64,000 nt of DNA from positions 97,285 through 161,284 of the forward strand of contig JASEFS010000001.1 in assembly GCA_030018495.1 (NCBI GenBank). Reading direction: 5' to 3'. This document shows positions 18,655 through 28,015 of this stretch, piece by piece. The notes beneath the pieces were generated by a model. The model saw nothing but the letters and a program-made list of their open reading frames with translations. It was not told the origin of the DNA and did not search any database. Position 1 is the stretch's first letter. Each line of letters begins with the position of its first letter. The stretch is from Deltaproteobacteria bacterium (GTDB lineage: Bacteria; Desulfobacterota; Desulfobaccia; Desulfobaccales; 0-14-0-80-60-11). The position numbers and the translations under genes are program-made.

Positions 18655-20745
18655 TTATTCCGGCTCCCCGGGCTGTCCCGCGGTAATTCTTCCGTGCCTG
18701 CCCACCTTAAGGGGTTCGCTGCCGAACGGCAGGGCGCCGATGTCAGGCCGGTTGCTTTTGGACCTGAAATGGTCAGGCCACTCTGGCGGCAAGACCACCC
18801 CCCGGGCTATGGCCGGGCTGTCCTTCCGAAGCCGATAGTCGTTCACCGCCTGAGGAGCTTCGCTCACCCGGATCATTTTGGGGTCGGCTGCTAAACATTG
18901 CGAGGCCAGACCTAACGGATAGGCCGCCTCGTTAAGCCTGGAGAGCTTGTGTTCCCGCAAGGGTTTTAGCCAGTCCGGGGGCGGCTCCAGCCTCGCGGTC
19001 AAACTCCAGTGCAAGTTTCCGTCCAGGCGCAGATCAGCTTTTTCTGCCTGCTTGCCCAAAGAAGGATCCGGATATTTGCCCCCCAGGCCGTAAAAAAGGA
19101 AGATATTGTTGAAAACCCGGCGGGGTGTGTTTTCTTCACGCATGAGCGCGGTGGCCCCGGCAAAGGCCGATTTAGGGCTGTTGGCCGGGTAGAGAAAGGT
19201 GTTGTGATAAAAATAAAGCCGTTCCATGTGCAGGATATTGCCCGCACCATGGACCAGGAAGGGCAGACTGCCCCTTATGACTTTCCCTTCAGGCTTGTCG
19301 GCTGAGGGGCGCTGAAACTGCACCGGACGGCGCATATCCACCACGTTGCGATAGAGATAAATGTCGCCGCCGGGTCCGCCCCGGCCGTGCGCCCCGAATG
19401 CAGCTATGCAGGTTGTTATGAGATTCTGATAAATGTAAAGCCGGTCAGTGACAAAAGGGGTGGGACTGCTGAGATACACCGCATCATCCTGCACATTGTC
19501 CACCCAGTTATGATGGAAGTGAATCTGGCGGCCGCTTAAATAAACGCCGTCATGGCCGTCGGTAAATTCGCAGTTGCTGATCTCCCAATCGTGATTGAAC
19601 GGATAATAAAATGTTTCAAACTCATACCCGCCGGCGGTGACCAATAGGGCATGAGTGGGCAACCGGGCGATGTGGCGCCGGGGGCCTGACCGTTTGGTCG
19701 ATTCAGAAGCTGTGATTTCAAACCCGGGTGAACTTTCAAGGAAGGGCGGACAGATATAAGGGGAACCGGCAAAAAGAGAATTCTCCGTGCGAAAGGCCCA
19801 CGGCGGGATCATGCCGTAGACTCCGCATGAGGTCATTTTCAGCGGACCTGTATTTTTGGCCCATATACCATAAGTGCCGGCATAAATAGTGCAATTGTCG
19901 AATTCGATCCCGATTCCGAAGAGTAAGTCCACCGTTACGTAACCCCCACCCCGAATTACGAGATCTTGGAAGCGGACATACATGGCCTGGTCCACGAACA
20001 GAGGGCGTGAATTAAAGGGGGCAATGCTCAGCGGCAGCCTGCGTGGGTCGGTTTCTCCCTGGTATCGGGTGATCTTATGCCCGGCTTTTTCGGGCAACTG
20101 CAATTTAGTGTGGGCCAGGCGACAATGGATGCGACCGGTCTGTTTGTCATACCAGAGTCCCGGCCCGCAGTAGACCGGCTTGACCATGGTCTTATCATCA
20201 GGAATCCAAAGCTCGTTGTCGGCGCGCAGGTCCATCAGGTACCAATAGGTTTGCAGTCCGACTTGGGAATCGCCGAACCGTCCCACCACGTCCCGGATGT
20301 TTTTGTAGATTCTAGTTGAAACAAACTCACCAGTGCTTTCCTTGAACGGAATCCAGGAGCTGCCGGGGTCTTCTTGAAATTCCGGGAAACTGCCGTCAAT
20401 AACGGCCACCTCACCCGGGTAGGACCGGATGGTGATCGGTGCTTCAGGTTTGCCGGCGACCGCGCAATATACCTGCTCATAGTAAATACCGCCCCGTAAA
20501 TAAAGGGTGTCGCCGGGATTTAAGTACTTTAGCGCGGCGTTGATGGTGGCGAATGGCTTGACCTTTGTGCCAGGGTTAGAATCATCACCGTTTTTAGCCA
20601 CAAACCGACTTTTGCCGATTGCCAAGGGACGTTCGAGCGGTTTTTGAAAAGGCCTGAGCGGCGGGTGCGAGAGAAATTCACCGGCTGGAGACGAAGAATA
20701 CCAAAGAAATGAAAATATTGATAAGAACGCTATGGTGCGCCACAT
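18655..20745 (-). CDS. secreted right-handed parallel beta-helix protein
   Basis: A 696-residue protein with an N-terminal signal (MWRTIAFLSIFSFLWYSS). The mature part starts SRFVAKNGDDSNPGTKVKPF followed by ATINAALKYLNPGDTLYLRGG, the standard opening of DUF1565/right-handed beta-helix proteins. Helix rungs recur through the middle, such as WEISNCEFTDGHDGVYLSG, IHFHHNWVDNVQDDAVYLSS and LYIYQNLITTC, with paired Asp residues like those in alginate epimerase and polysaccharide lyase relatives. It ends in GNLHWS and DIGALPFG segments typical of the family. It lies 159 bases upstream of the other beta-helix gene on the same strand, so they may share a promoter. The likely role is modification or turnover of the exported glycan; the substrate is unknown. 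Confidence 0.82.
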   Translation of the reverse strand: MWRTIAFLSIFSFLWYSSSPAGEFLSHPPLRPFQKPLERPLAIGKSRFVAKNGDDSNPGTKVKPFATINAALKYLNPGDTLYLRGGIYYEQVYCAVAGKPEAPITIRSYPGEVAVIDGSFPEFQEDPGSSWIPFKESTGEFVSTRIYKNIRDVVGRFGDSQVGLQTYWYLMDLRADNELWIPDDKTMVKPVYCGPGLWYDKQTGRIHCRLAHTKLQLPEKAGHKITRYQGETDPRRLPLSIAPFNSRPLFVDQAMYVRFQDLVIRGGGYVTVDLLFGIGIEFDNCTIYAGTYGIWAKNTGPLKMTSCGVYGMIPPWAFRTENSLFAGSPYICPPFLESSPGFEITASESTKRSGPRRHIARLPTHALLVTAGGYEFETFYYPFNHDWEISNCEFTDGHDGVYLSGRQIHFHHNWVDNVQDDAVYLSSPTPFVTDRLYIYQNLITTCIAAFGAHGRGGPGGDIYLYRNVVDMRRPVQFQRPSADKPEGKVIRGSLPFLVHGAGNILHMERLYFYHNTFLYPANSPKSAFAGATALMREENTPRRVFNNIFLFYGLGGKYPDPSLGKQAEKADLRLDGNLHWSLTARLEPPPDWLKPLREHKLSRLNEAAYPLGLASQCLAADPKMIRVSEAPQAVNDYRLRKDSPAIARGVVLPPEWPDHFRSKSNRPDIGALPFGSEPLKVGRHGRITAGQPGEPE

Positions 20746-20928
20746 GAAACTACTTTCAGGCAGACTTCCGAAAAATAACCGGAATTTAAGTTTATTTAAG
20801 ACATTTTAACCAATAATCAAATGCAGGAAAAAATAATATTTGAAAAAAGGAAGAATCAAAAAGAGAGTTAACTTGGCAGGCCAGGGCCCGGAGTATGGCA
20901 AACCAGAAATTGAAAAAAAGCCCTTTAA

Positions 20929-21585
20929 TTACAGGTGGTCCACAAGATTGCCATCCCGCATGAAAAGCAGTCGGCCGGAGAATCTGGCGGCTTGGGCCGC
21001 GTCATGGGTGACGATGATCAAGGTCAGCTTTTTGTCCTGACTGATTCGGCGAAGGACCTGTTCGATGATCTTGGTGTTGGCCACATCGATGGAGGTGGTG
21101 GGTTCATCCAGGAAGAGAATATCCGGTTCGATAGCCAGGCCCCGGGCCAGGCCCAGGCGCATGGTTTCGCCGCTGGACAGGGTCAAGGCCCGCTGGGTCC
21201 TCTTGTGGGTTAAGCGGACCAGCTCCAGGGCGCTATCCACCCTGGCCTGCATTTCGCTCTTGGCGACCCCCCTGATCTGCAAACCGTAGGCGACATTTTT
21301 GGCGACCGTGGTATTGAACACCCCGACCCGGGGGAAGACCATGGTGAGGCGGCGCTTGAGATTGATGTCGGGCTCGATGGGGTTGCCGCCGTTCAGGAAT
21401 TTTACCTCGCCCTGATCGGGTTTCTCCAGGAGGGCTGCAATCCTCAGCAGGGTGGACTTGCCGCAGCCATTGGGGCCCATGATGACATAGGTGCCGCCGG
21501 GCTCAAACGTGAAGGAGCAGTCCGTGACAACCTGCTGGCCGCCGTAAGCCTTATAGATGTGAGCAAGCTCCAGGGTCAGTCCCAT
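20929..21585 (-). CDS. tupC: tungstate ABC transporter ATP-binding protein
   Basis: A 218-residue ABC ATPase with Walker A MGPNGCGKSTLL, signature LSSGETMRLGLARGLA and Walker B DILFLDEPTTSID. Length and context match TupC/WtpC-type proteins. The gene overlaps the permease gene by 10 bases and completes a tupA-tupB-tupC order on the - strand. It energises uptake of tungstate, and possibly molybdate, needed for the pterin-dependent enzymes elsewhere in this window. Confidence 0.88.
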   Translation of the reverse strand: MGLTLELAHIYKAYGGQQVVTDCSFTFEPGGTYVIMGPNGCGKSTLLRIAALLEKPDQGEVKFLNGGNPIEPDINLKRRLTMVFPRVGVFNTTVAKNVAYGLQIRGVAKSEMQARVDSALELVRLTHKRTQRALTLSSGETMRLGLARGLAIEPDILFLDEPTTSIDVANTKIIEQVLRRISQDKKLTLIIVTHDAAQAARFSGRLLFMRDGNLVDHL

Positions 21586-22295
21586 TGTCTGAACCGCGCC
21601 TCCACCTGCCCCTGCCTTTGCATTGCCCGCAGGCCGAAGTTTACGAGGAGCGACAGGGTTAAAAGAATAATCCCCAAGGCCATGGCCAAGTCAAATTCCC
21701 CTTTGTCCGTTTCCAAAGCGATGGTGGTGGTCATGACCCGGGTGTAGTGGGCGATGTTGCCGCCTACCATGAGGACCGCGCCCACCTCCGCGCTCACCCG
21801 GCCGAAGCCCGCGATGATGCCCGCGGTGATGCCGTAGCGGGCCTCCCGGATAAGGGTCAGGGCTTCCTGGAAGGGGGTGGCCCCCAGGGTGCGGGCCGCC
21901 TGCCGGATGACCGGGTCCACCGCCACAATAGCGGCCAGCGACAGGGAAAAGACGATTGGGGTGGCGAGCACGGTCTGGGCGATAATCATGGCAGAAGGGG
22001 TATACAGCAGACTTAAGATGCCCAAGGGGCCGCTGCGGGAAAGAATCAGATAGAGCACGAGACCCACCACCACCGGCGGCAGGCCCATAAAGGTGTTCAT
22101 CAGGTTGATGACCAAGCTCCGCAGGGGCAGGCGCTTCAACGCGAACAAGGCCCCGGCCGGCAGGCCGATCAGCGCAGCCAGGAGCAGGGCGGCGCCCGAA
22201 ACCCGGAGTGACAAAAGGATGATTTCGAAAAGTTCGCGATCTCCGGAAAAAATCAGATTGACGGCGCGGCTAAATCCCTGGCTGATGGTTTCCAT
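21576..22295 (-). CDS. tupB: tungstate ABC transporter permease
   Basis: A 239-residue protein with five to six membrane helices and the inner-membrane-component EAA loop (REARYGITAGIIAGFGRVSAEVGA, between residues ~155-185). The start of the protein, FSGDRELFEIILLSLRVSGAAL, is typical of TupB. It overlaps tupC and lies 190 bases after tupA, the gap containing a short AAAACCG tandem repeat. Confidence 0.88.
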   Translation of the reverse strand: METISQGFSRAVNLIFSGDRELFEIILLSLRVSGAALLLAALIGLPAGALFALKRLPLRSLVINLMNTFMGLPPVVVGLVLYLILSRSGPLGILSLLYTPSAMIIAQTVLATPIVFSLSLAAIVAVDPVIRQAARTLGATPFQEALTLIREARYGITAGIIAGFGRVSAEVGAVLMVGGNIAHYTRVMTTTIALETDKGEFDLAMALGIILLTLSLLVNFGLRAMQRQGQVEARFRQWD

Positions 22296-22448
22296 GGAAG
22301 CTTAAGATTGCTTAGAAGATTTCCTGAGTGGGTCTTGTTGGTTCATAAAAGCGCCAGCGGCAAAGAATCGTGACACCGATTCTCTGCCCCCGGTAAATTA
22401 ATTAGCTTGGGTTTCGAACGTTCACGCTTGTTTTGGAATTTTTATCCA

Positions 22449-22483
22449 AAAACTGAAAACCGAAAACCGAAAACCGAAAACGG
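22449..22483. repeat. AAAACCG short tandem repeat
   Basis: Five near-perfect 7-base units (one AACTG variant, three AAAACCG, one AAAACGG) lie between the tupA stop and tupB. It is too short for a CRISPR array; probably a neutral microsatellite, though it could alter tupB spacing. Confidence 0.6.
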
Positions 22484-22485
22484 CA

Positions 22486-23301
22486 TTATTTGGCATTGGG
22501 TACGAACAGCTTGTTGCCGTGTTTATCCGTGAAGTTGCCTATGGCTTCCTGGCCTTCGGGGGAGATGAGCCAGTTGATGAAGGTCATGGCCTCCTTATGT
22601 TTCACCTGCTTATGCTTTTCGGGGTTCACCGCCATCACCCCGTACTGGTTGAAGAGCACGGGGTCGCCTTCCAGCACCACCGCCATTTCCAGTTTGTCCT
22701 TATCCTTGGTGGCCAGCCAGGTGCCCCGGTCGGTCAGGGTATAGGCCCGCTTTTCGTCGGCGATGCGCTGGGTCTTTTCCATGCCCTGGCCCACTTCCAG
22801 GTACCATTTCTGGCCTTTGGGGTCGACGCCCGCTTTCTTCCAGATGGAGAGTTCCTTGGTGTGGGTGCCGGATTTGTCTCCCCGGGAAACAAAAACCGCG
22901 TTTTGGGCGGCGATTTGTTTGAAGGCGTCGGCGGCGGACTTCATGCCTTTGATCTTGGCCGGGTCATCGGGAGGGCCGATAATCATGAAGTCGTTATACA
23001 TGACATCATGGCGGTGAACGAAAAAGCCTTCCGCCACGGCTTTCAATTCCTGTTCCTTGGCGTGAACCATGACCGCGTCGGCATCGCCCCGCTTGCCGAT
23101 TTCAATGGCCGCGCCGGTGCCCACGGCCACCACATCCACCTTGATGCCCGTCTTTTTCTCGAAGATGGGGAGAAGGTAGTCAAAGAGGCCGGAATTCTGG
23201 GTGCTGGTGGTGGAGGCGCACTTGATGCGGGTTTGCGCGGACACGGAAGTTGCGGCCAAAAGCACCAGGCCTGCGGCCAGGCTGATGATGGTTTTCAGCA
23301 T
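22486..23301 (-). CDS. tupA: tungstate-binding periplasmic protein
   Basis: A 271-residue substrate-binding protein with a signal peptide (MLKTIISLAAGLVLLAATSVSAQ). It shows the TupA signatures TTSTQNSGLFDYLLPIFEKK near the mature start, VVAVGTGAAIEIGKRGDADA and MVHAKEQEL; TTS and VGTG contribute oxyanion ligands in this family. YNDFMIIGPPDDPAKIKG and FVSRGDKSGTHTKEL are equally typical. It delivers tungstate to TupBC. The gene is first of the tup genes after the ModE-like regulator, 130 bases downstream of it. Confidence 0.92.
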   Translation of the reverse strand: MLKTIISLAAGLVLLAATSVSAQTRIKCASTTSTQNSGLFDYLLPIFEKKTGIKVDVVAVGTGAAIEIGKRGDADAVMVHAKEQELKAVAEGFFVHRHDVMYNDFMIIGPPDDPAKIKGMKSAADAFKQIAAQNAVFVSRGDKSGTHTKELSIWKKAGVDPKGQKWYLEVGQGMEKTQRIADEKRAYTLTDRGTWLATKDKDKLEMAVVLEGDPVLFNQYGVMAVNPEKHKQVKHKEAMTFINWLISPEGQEAIGNFTDKHGNKLFVPNAK

Positions 23302-23431
23302 TTCCCTTCTCCTATGATAAGTCCGGCTTGAGTAACATACGCCGTTTGTGAGGCTTTAAAATGTCTCGAAAGAAAATCTTCCTGCTGGTTGCGTTATTTA
23401 ATTCAAAGGATAGCGAATTGCAAAAAAATAA

Positions 23432-23815
23432 CTAAACAGCCTGAGCCTCGAGCCATTCCCTGAATTTGGCCACCAAATCCCAAAACTCTTGAATAGCTGC
23501 TTCTCCTGCCGGGGTGAGCCAGGCCCGGCCGCCTTGGCGGCCGCCGAAGGTGCGCTCCACCAGTTTCTCCCCCGCCAGGCGGTCCATGCTGGCCACCAGT
23601 TTCCAGGCGTGGCTGTAGGCCATGCCCATGGAACGGGCCGCAGCGGAAATGGAGCCCAGCTCCCTGATTTTCTCCAAAAGCACCACCCGGCCCCAGCTTA
23701 GATAAACCTCGCCGTTTTTCTCCAGCCACAGACGTCCCTTAATCTGCAGGCCGTCCGCTTCCGGGGTCTCAGCCAAAGCCGTGCCCCTGCCGTGGTCAGG
23801 TTTCTTGCCGCGCAT
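23432..23815 (-). CDS. ModE/TunR-like winged-helix regulator
   Basis: A 127-residue protein with the LysR-type HTH of the ModE N-terminal domain: EKIRELGSISAAARSMGMAYSHAW and LVERTFGGRQGGRAWLTPAGEAAI. The C-terminal molybdate-binding (MOP) domains of full ModE are absent, so either it senses nothing itself or uses a partner, as with the short TunR-type regulators of tungstate transport genes. Its position next to tupA suggests it controls the tup genes. It reads away from the sensor kinase at 24186. Confidence 0.8.
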   Translation of the reverse strand: MRGKKPDHGRGTALAETPEADGLQIKGRLWLEKNGEVYLSWGRVVLLEKIRELGSISAAARSMGMAYSHAWKLVASMDRLAGEKLVERTFGGRQGGRAWLTPAGEAAIQEFWDLVAKFREWLEAQAV

Positions 23816-24185
23816 AGCGTTATTTTGCCAAAAAAATAGCCAATTCCAAGTTAATTTTCAAGGTTTTTTAAACAAAAATTTGACAATAATGCCGATCATA
23901 CCCAGATATTTTTTTCTCTTAACATTTGATGTAAGCCGGCGCCGCCAAATTTTCAGTCAACCCGAGTGGCCGCCGGTTTTAAACAGAAAAACATAAATTG
24001 CTCTACCATCGTACCAGAAAATTTTATTGCTGCCTTGATAGCAAGACGATGGCGATATATATTTTCGTGCGGGGAATGTCAGGTATTCGGCTGCATTGCA
24101 GCCGCCGCCTCTTCAAAGTAATAGCGTACCCATGATATAGTCAGCATTAGCCGCGACGGCAGGCAGGTCGAACAAGTTCCCAATC
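23816..24185. other. 370-base divergent intergenic region
   Basis: No gene is seen. The region is AT-rich, contains a TTGACA hexamer at 23880-23885 on the + strand with only a weak -10 (possible promoter), and a perfect 7-bp stem (CGGCTGC-ATT-GCAGCCG) at 24088-24104 that lacks a T-tract. It must contain the promoters for the ModE-like gene (-) and the sensor kinase (+). Confidence 0.4.
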
Positions 24186-26192
24186 ATGAAAAAAATGCCC
24201 GGTGATGTCTGCTCCGATCCTGAGAACCGGAGAAAAGCAATCCCCTCTGACCCTGTTACAACGCCCGGACAGATGCCTCCTTTTCGCTGGAAGGCGGGTC
24301 TGGCGTGGGGATTGATGGCAATCTGGACCGCGCTGGTGGGGGCTTCGCTGCTGTGGAACATCCACCAGGCCAGACAAACAGCTTTGGAACTGGCTACCAC
24401 CGAGGCCCACCTCAGTTATAACAAGGATCTGGCTTACCGTCTTTGGGCCACCAGGCATGGAGGGGTGTATGTGCCGATAACCCCGGAGACGCCGCCCAAT
24501 CCCTATCTTTCCCATTTGCCCGAACGTGACATCAAGACACCTTCCGGACGGGCTTTGACGTTGTTGAACCCGGCCTACATGACGCGCCAGGTGCATGAAC
24601 TGTCGGCCCAGCTTTACGGCATCAAAGGCCATCTTACCAGTCTCAAGCCGATACGCGCGGGAAACGCTCCTGATGATTGGGAGACCAAAGCATTGGAAGC
24701 CTTCGAAGCCGGCACCCCCGAGTTATCCGAGGTGGTGGAATTGGCGGGGGACCCCCACCTTCGCTTCATGCGTCCCATGCACACCGAAAAGGCATGTCTC
24801 AAGTGTCATGCGGCCCAGGGGTACAAAGAAGGGGATATCCGGGGCGGCATCAGCGTGGATGTTCCCCTGAAGCCTTATTTCAGCGGCGTCAGGGTCCAAA
24901 CTTTTGTTCTGGCGGCCGGCCATGGCCTGATTTGGCTGCTGGGACTGACCGGCATCATCATAGGCAACCGGCGTATCCGGCAGCACCTGGAGGAACGCAA
25001 CCTGGCCGAAGAGGCCTTGCGTAAGAGTGAGGATCGGTTCCGCAAGGTCTTTGAAAACGCGGCCACAGGCATCGCCATCACGGATTGGGAAGGGCGCTTT
25101 CAGCAAAGCAATCCCGCGTATTGCGCGCTGCTCGGCTATTCCGAGGAGGAGCTACGCCGGATCGATTTTGCTTCGCTCATCCACCCTGAGGACCGGGACG
25201 CCAACCTGGCGGAGATTCGCCGCCTGCAAGCCGGGGAGCTGCCGTTCTTCCAGATTGAAAACCGCTATGTCCGCAAAGACGGCCAGTCGGTCTGGGTCCA
25301 CAAGTTCGTCTCCGTTCTGCCGGATGTTACGGGAAGGCCGGCCCACCTGTTGGCGCTGGTAACCGACGTCACCGAGCGCAAATGGGCGGAAGAGGCTCTG
25401 CGCCGGGCCCGCCATGAATTGGAACTCCGGGTGCAGAAGCGCACCGCGGATTTGCACCACACCGTGGAGCAACTCCAATGGGAAGTCGCCGAGCGCCGGC
25501 AGGCGGAAGAGAGGCTGGGGAAATCTGAAGAGCGGCTGCGCTACCTTGCGGCCCAGCTTCTGACTGCCCAGGAAACCGAGCGCAAACGCCTGGCTTTGGA
25601 ACTGCACGACGATCTAGGGCAATCCCTGATAATCCTCAAATTGCAATTGCAGGCCGAGCTGAGAAAACTGCCGCCCGACGTCTCGGATGCCAAGGAAAGG
25701 TTGCAGCATATTATTGATTATATCGATGAAGTGATCGGAAACGTCCGCCGTATGTCCCGGGACCTGCTGCCCTCAATTCTGAAAGACCTGGGGCTCAAAG
25801 CGGCCCTGAATTACCTTTTTGAAGAATTCTCCAAACTCAAGGAGATTCAGTTCAATCTGGAGATGGAAGACATTGACGGATTGTTGTCCAAGGAAGCCCA
25901 AATCGCGGTTTATCGGATTTTTCAGGAATCATTGACCAACATCGCCAAGCATGCCCGGGCCACCCGGATCAAAGTGAGCATTAAACCTCAGGATGGGAAA
26001 GTGGCCTTCCGGCTGGAAGATAACGGCAGCGGTTTTGATCTTAAAGAGGTTATGTCAGGGGACCTTGCCAAGCGGGGTTTGGGGTTGCCCGCCATGCATG
26101 AGCGGGTGCGGTTGTTAGGTGGAAATTTGGATATTTCCAGCAGGCCGGGGACCGGCACCATGATTTCTTTCCATGTTCCGATAAGCGGCTAG
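24186..26192 (+). CDS. sensor histidine kinase with c-heme-type (Tll0287/DUF3365) and PAS domains
   Basis: A 668-residue membrane kinase. Helix 1 is at ~38-58. A periplasmic DUF3365-like domain follows, containing a c-type heme motif CLKCH at residues 204-208 and the RGGISVDVPL segment. Helix 2 is at ~240-262, then a PAS/PAC domain (~285-400), a coiled coil, and a NarL-type kinase core. The phosphoacceptor is in ELHDDLGQSLIILKLQLQ (HisKA_3). The ATPase has FQESLTNIAKHARAT (N box), LEDNGSGFD and KRGLGLPAMHERV. The heme suggests sensing of redox state or a gaseous ligand (inference). No response regulator is adjacent, so its partner is elsewhere. It is transcribed alone. Confidence 0.88.
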   Translation: MKKMPGDVCSDPENRRKAIPSDPVTTPGQMPPFRWKAGLAWGLMAIWTALVGASLLWNIHQARQTALELATTEAHLSYNKDLAYRLWATRHGGVYVPITPETPPNPYLSHLPERDIKTPSGRALTLLNPAYMTRQVHELSAQLYGIKGHLTSLKPIRAGNAPDDWETKALEAFEAGTPELSEVVELAGDPHLRFMRPMHTEKACLKCHAAQGYKEGDIRGGISVDVPLKPYFSGVRVQTFVLAAGHGLIWLLGLTGIIIGNRRIRQHLEERNLAEEALRKSEDRFRKVFENAATGIAITDWEGRFQQSNPAYCALLGYSEEELRRIDFASLIHPEDRDANLAEIRRLQAGELPFFQIENRYVRKDGQSVWVHKFVSVLPDVTGRPAHLLALVTDVTERKWAEEALRRARHELELRVQKRTADLHHTVEQLQWEVAERRQAEERLGKSEERLRYLAAQLLTAQETERKRLALELHDDLGQSLIILKLQLQAELRKLPPDVSDAKERLQHIIDYIDEVIGNVRRMSRDLLPSILKDLGLKAALNYLFEEFSKLKEIQFNLEMEDIDGLLSKEAQIAVYRIFQESLTNIAKHARATRIKVSIKPQDGKVAFRLEDNGSGFDLKEVMSGDLAKRGLGLPAMHERVRLLGGNLDISSRPGTGTMISFHVPISG

Positions 26193-26412
26193 ATTAAAAG
26201 GCCGGATCAGTAAGACTCCCTGTCGCGTTGGGTTCGCCTCGGCAGCAGCTCCATTGGGACGGGCTTGTAAAAAGGGGGACCGCGGCTTAGGCCGATATGA
26301 GCAGTCGCCGGCGGGGCTCCAGCTTCTGGGGTGAACTTGCCCCAGAGGGCAAAGAAAAAGGCGCAATCACATAGGATTACGCCCGGCTGAACACAAACGG
26401 CGGCGATTGTGC

Positions 26413-26769
26413 CTAATACGAGTGCGTGCCGATCACCACCTGTTTGCCCATCACGTTTTCAATCATGCCCGCGAGCTTTTCCAGGTTAATGGGGCAGGCT
26501 GCGGTCTGGACGGCTTTGACGATGCAGGTGCCGATATGGACCGTGTCAAAATCCCGGCCGTAGTGGTCGGCCACATCTTTGACCAGGGCCAACTTGGGCA
26601 TGACCAGCCCCGGACAATCCCCGCAGTCGCTCATGGCGATTACGTCAATGTTGTCGGCATAGCGGGAGAATTCCCCCTCCTTCAAATCCATGGCCTTGAA
26701 GCATTTGATGCAGCCGATGCAACTGGCGTCCTTGATTTTTTGACAGGACATGATGGCAATGCGAGCCAT
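26413..26769 (-). CDS. CGGC-domain protein
   Basis: A 118-residue cytoplasmic protein rich in Cys: ARIAIMSCQKIK at the start, then CIGCIKCFKAM, SDCGDCPG in place of CGGC, a GTCIVKA segment and AACP. This matches the CGGC domain (PF08821) found in many anaerobes, thought to bind metal but without an established role. It sits 14 bases after the PAS kinase gene on the same strand, so the two are probably co-transcribed, hinting at a redox or metal link. Confidence 0.82.
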   Translation of the reverse strand: MARIAIMSCQKIKDASCIGCIKCFKAMDLKEGEFSRYADNIDVIAMSDCGDCPGLVMPKLALVKDVADHYGRDFDTVHIGTCIVKAVQTAACPINLEKLAGMIENVMGKQVVIGTHSY

Positions 26770-26783
26770 GGTACGGCCTCCTT

Positions 26784-27854
26784 TTATTCAAAATTGAACT
26801 TCTTCGGCAAAGTGAAAAAGAATGTAGAGCCTTTGCCCGCTTCGCTCTCCACCCAAATGCGGCCGCCGTGGGCGTCGACGATACGCTTGACGATGGCCAG
26901 ACCAAGTCCCAGACCGCTTTCCTGCCCTGAGCCTTTGCCGCGGTAAAGCAATTCAAACAGATGGGGGAGATCCTGGGTATCGATGCCCGGCCCCTGGTCT
27001 TGGACGGCAAACTGCACTTCCTCCCCCAGATCGCGCACTGTCAAGGTTACGATACTTTCAGGAGGGGAATATTTTATGGCGTTGTCCGTGAGATTGCCGA
27101 GAGCCCGCTGGAATAGGATGGGATCGGCCTGGAGAACAATAATATCCTGCGGGGACTCCAGCTTCAGGGTGATATCCTTCTCCTCAGCCTGAGGCCGCAA
27201 GCGGTTGATAACCTCCAGACACTCCTTCTCCACCTGCACGGCGCTCCTCACCGGGGTAATGATGTGCAGATCCAGGCGGGAATAGTCCAGAAAATTGGTG
27301 ATAAGATTTTCCAGGCGCTGCATTTCCCCATGAATCATTTCCAGAAGGGATATCTGGTCTTTTTTGAGTTTGCCCGTCTTGCCTCGGAGGAGGCGGCTGA
27401 GGAGCCCGGCCATGCCCACCACCGGGGCCTTAAGATCATGGGCAAACATGCTCACCAACCGGCGCCGCTCATTTTCCAGGTGCTTAAGAGGGGCGATGTC
27501 CCGAAAAGTTTCCACTCCCCCGAGGAGATTTCCCTTATCATCCTTCAAGGCCGAAGCCGAGAGCATAACTTCAATTTTATTCCCGAAACGGTTGGTAAGA
27601 ACGGCTTCCCGGGAAATGATCTCGCCGGAGCTCATGGCCATTTTAAGGGGACACTCCCGGCCGCACATGCTGCTCTGGAGCACTTCCCCGCAAAACCGCC
27701 CCAAAGCTTCCTGCCGGGTGAAGCCGGTGAGCTTTTCGCTGGCGCGGTTGAGATCCGTAACGCGCATTTCTCCATCCACCGTGATCACCCCATCGGCCAT
27801 GCTTTGGATGATAAAATGCGGCCAATCGGGCAAATCAGAAGGAGATAATGCCAT
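26784..27854 (-). CDS. soluble PAS-histidine kinase with a Cys-rich PAS domain
   Basis: A 356-residue kinase without membrane helices. The N-terminal PAS (residues ~15-125) begins [20 protein letters not shown] and contains C-x8-C-x3-C (Cys55, 64, 68), shared with the sigma-54 activator at 33971. The HisKA domain has [20 protein letters not shown]. The ATPase domain has [20 protein letters not shown] and [19 protein letters not shown]. It probably responds to redox state or a metal through the Cys-PAS (inference). The CGGC gene follows directly; no response regulator is nearby. Confidence 0.88.
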   Translation of the reverse strand: MALSPSDLPDWPHFIIQSMADGVITVDGEMRVTDLNRASEKLTGFTRQEALGRFCGEVLQSSMCGRECPLKMAMSSGEIISREAVLTNRFGNKIEVMLSASALKDDKGNLLGGVETFRDIAPLKHLENERRRLVSMFAHDLKAPVVGMAGLLSRLLRGKTGKLKKDQISLLEMIHGEMQRLENLITNFLDYSRLDLHIITPVRSAVQVEKECLEVINRLRPQAEEKDITLKLESPQDIIVLQADPILFQRALGNLTDNAIKYSPPESIVTLTVRDLGEEVQFAVQDQGPGIDTQDLPHLFELLYRGKGSGQESGLGLGLAIVKRIVDAHGGRIWVESEAGKGSTFFFTLPKKFNFE

Positions 27855-27971
27855 GGCAAGGGCTCATCAAGGTCTGTGAACTCTTTTCGCCTCCCAGCCA
27901 GAGTCTTAAGTCTGAGAAGTGGCGGCGTCTTTTCTTAACGAGAACACATCCTGAATTTTAAGCAAATAAGA

Positions 27972-28005
27972 TTCCCCTGCCCAACCTATACGCCAGGCAG
28001 GGGAA
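27972..28005 (-). terminator. hairpin, probable transcription terminator
   Basis: A perfect 10-bp stem (TTCCCCTGCC at 27972-27981 and GGCAGGGGAA at 27996-28005) with a 14-base loop lies 11 bases beyond the stop of the gene at 28016-28333. On the - strand it is followed by a modest T-rich tail (tcttattt). It would separate the CooS-side genes from the kinase/CGGC unit. Confidence 0.65.
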
Positions 28006-28015
28006 GTTAGTCAAG

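Noticed and set aside
22449..22483. AAAACCG repeats as a CRISPR array
   Set aside because: Units are seven bases without spacers, and no cas genes are present.
24088..24104. 7-bp hairpin before the heme kinase as a terminator or riboswitch
   Set aside because: It is short, has no T-tract and no wider conserved fold is visible.
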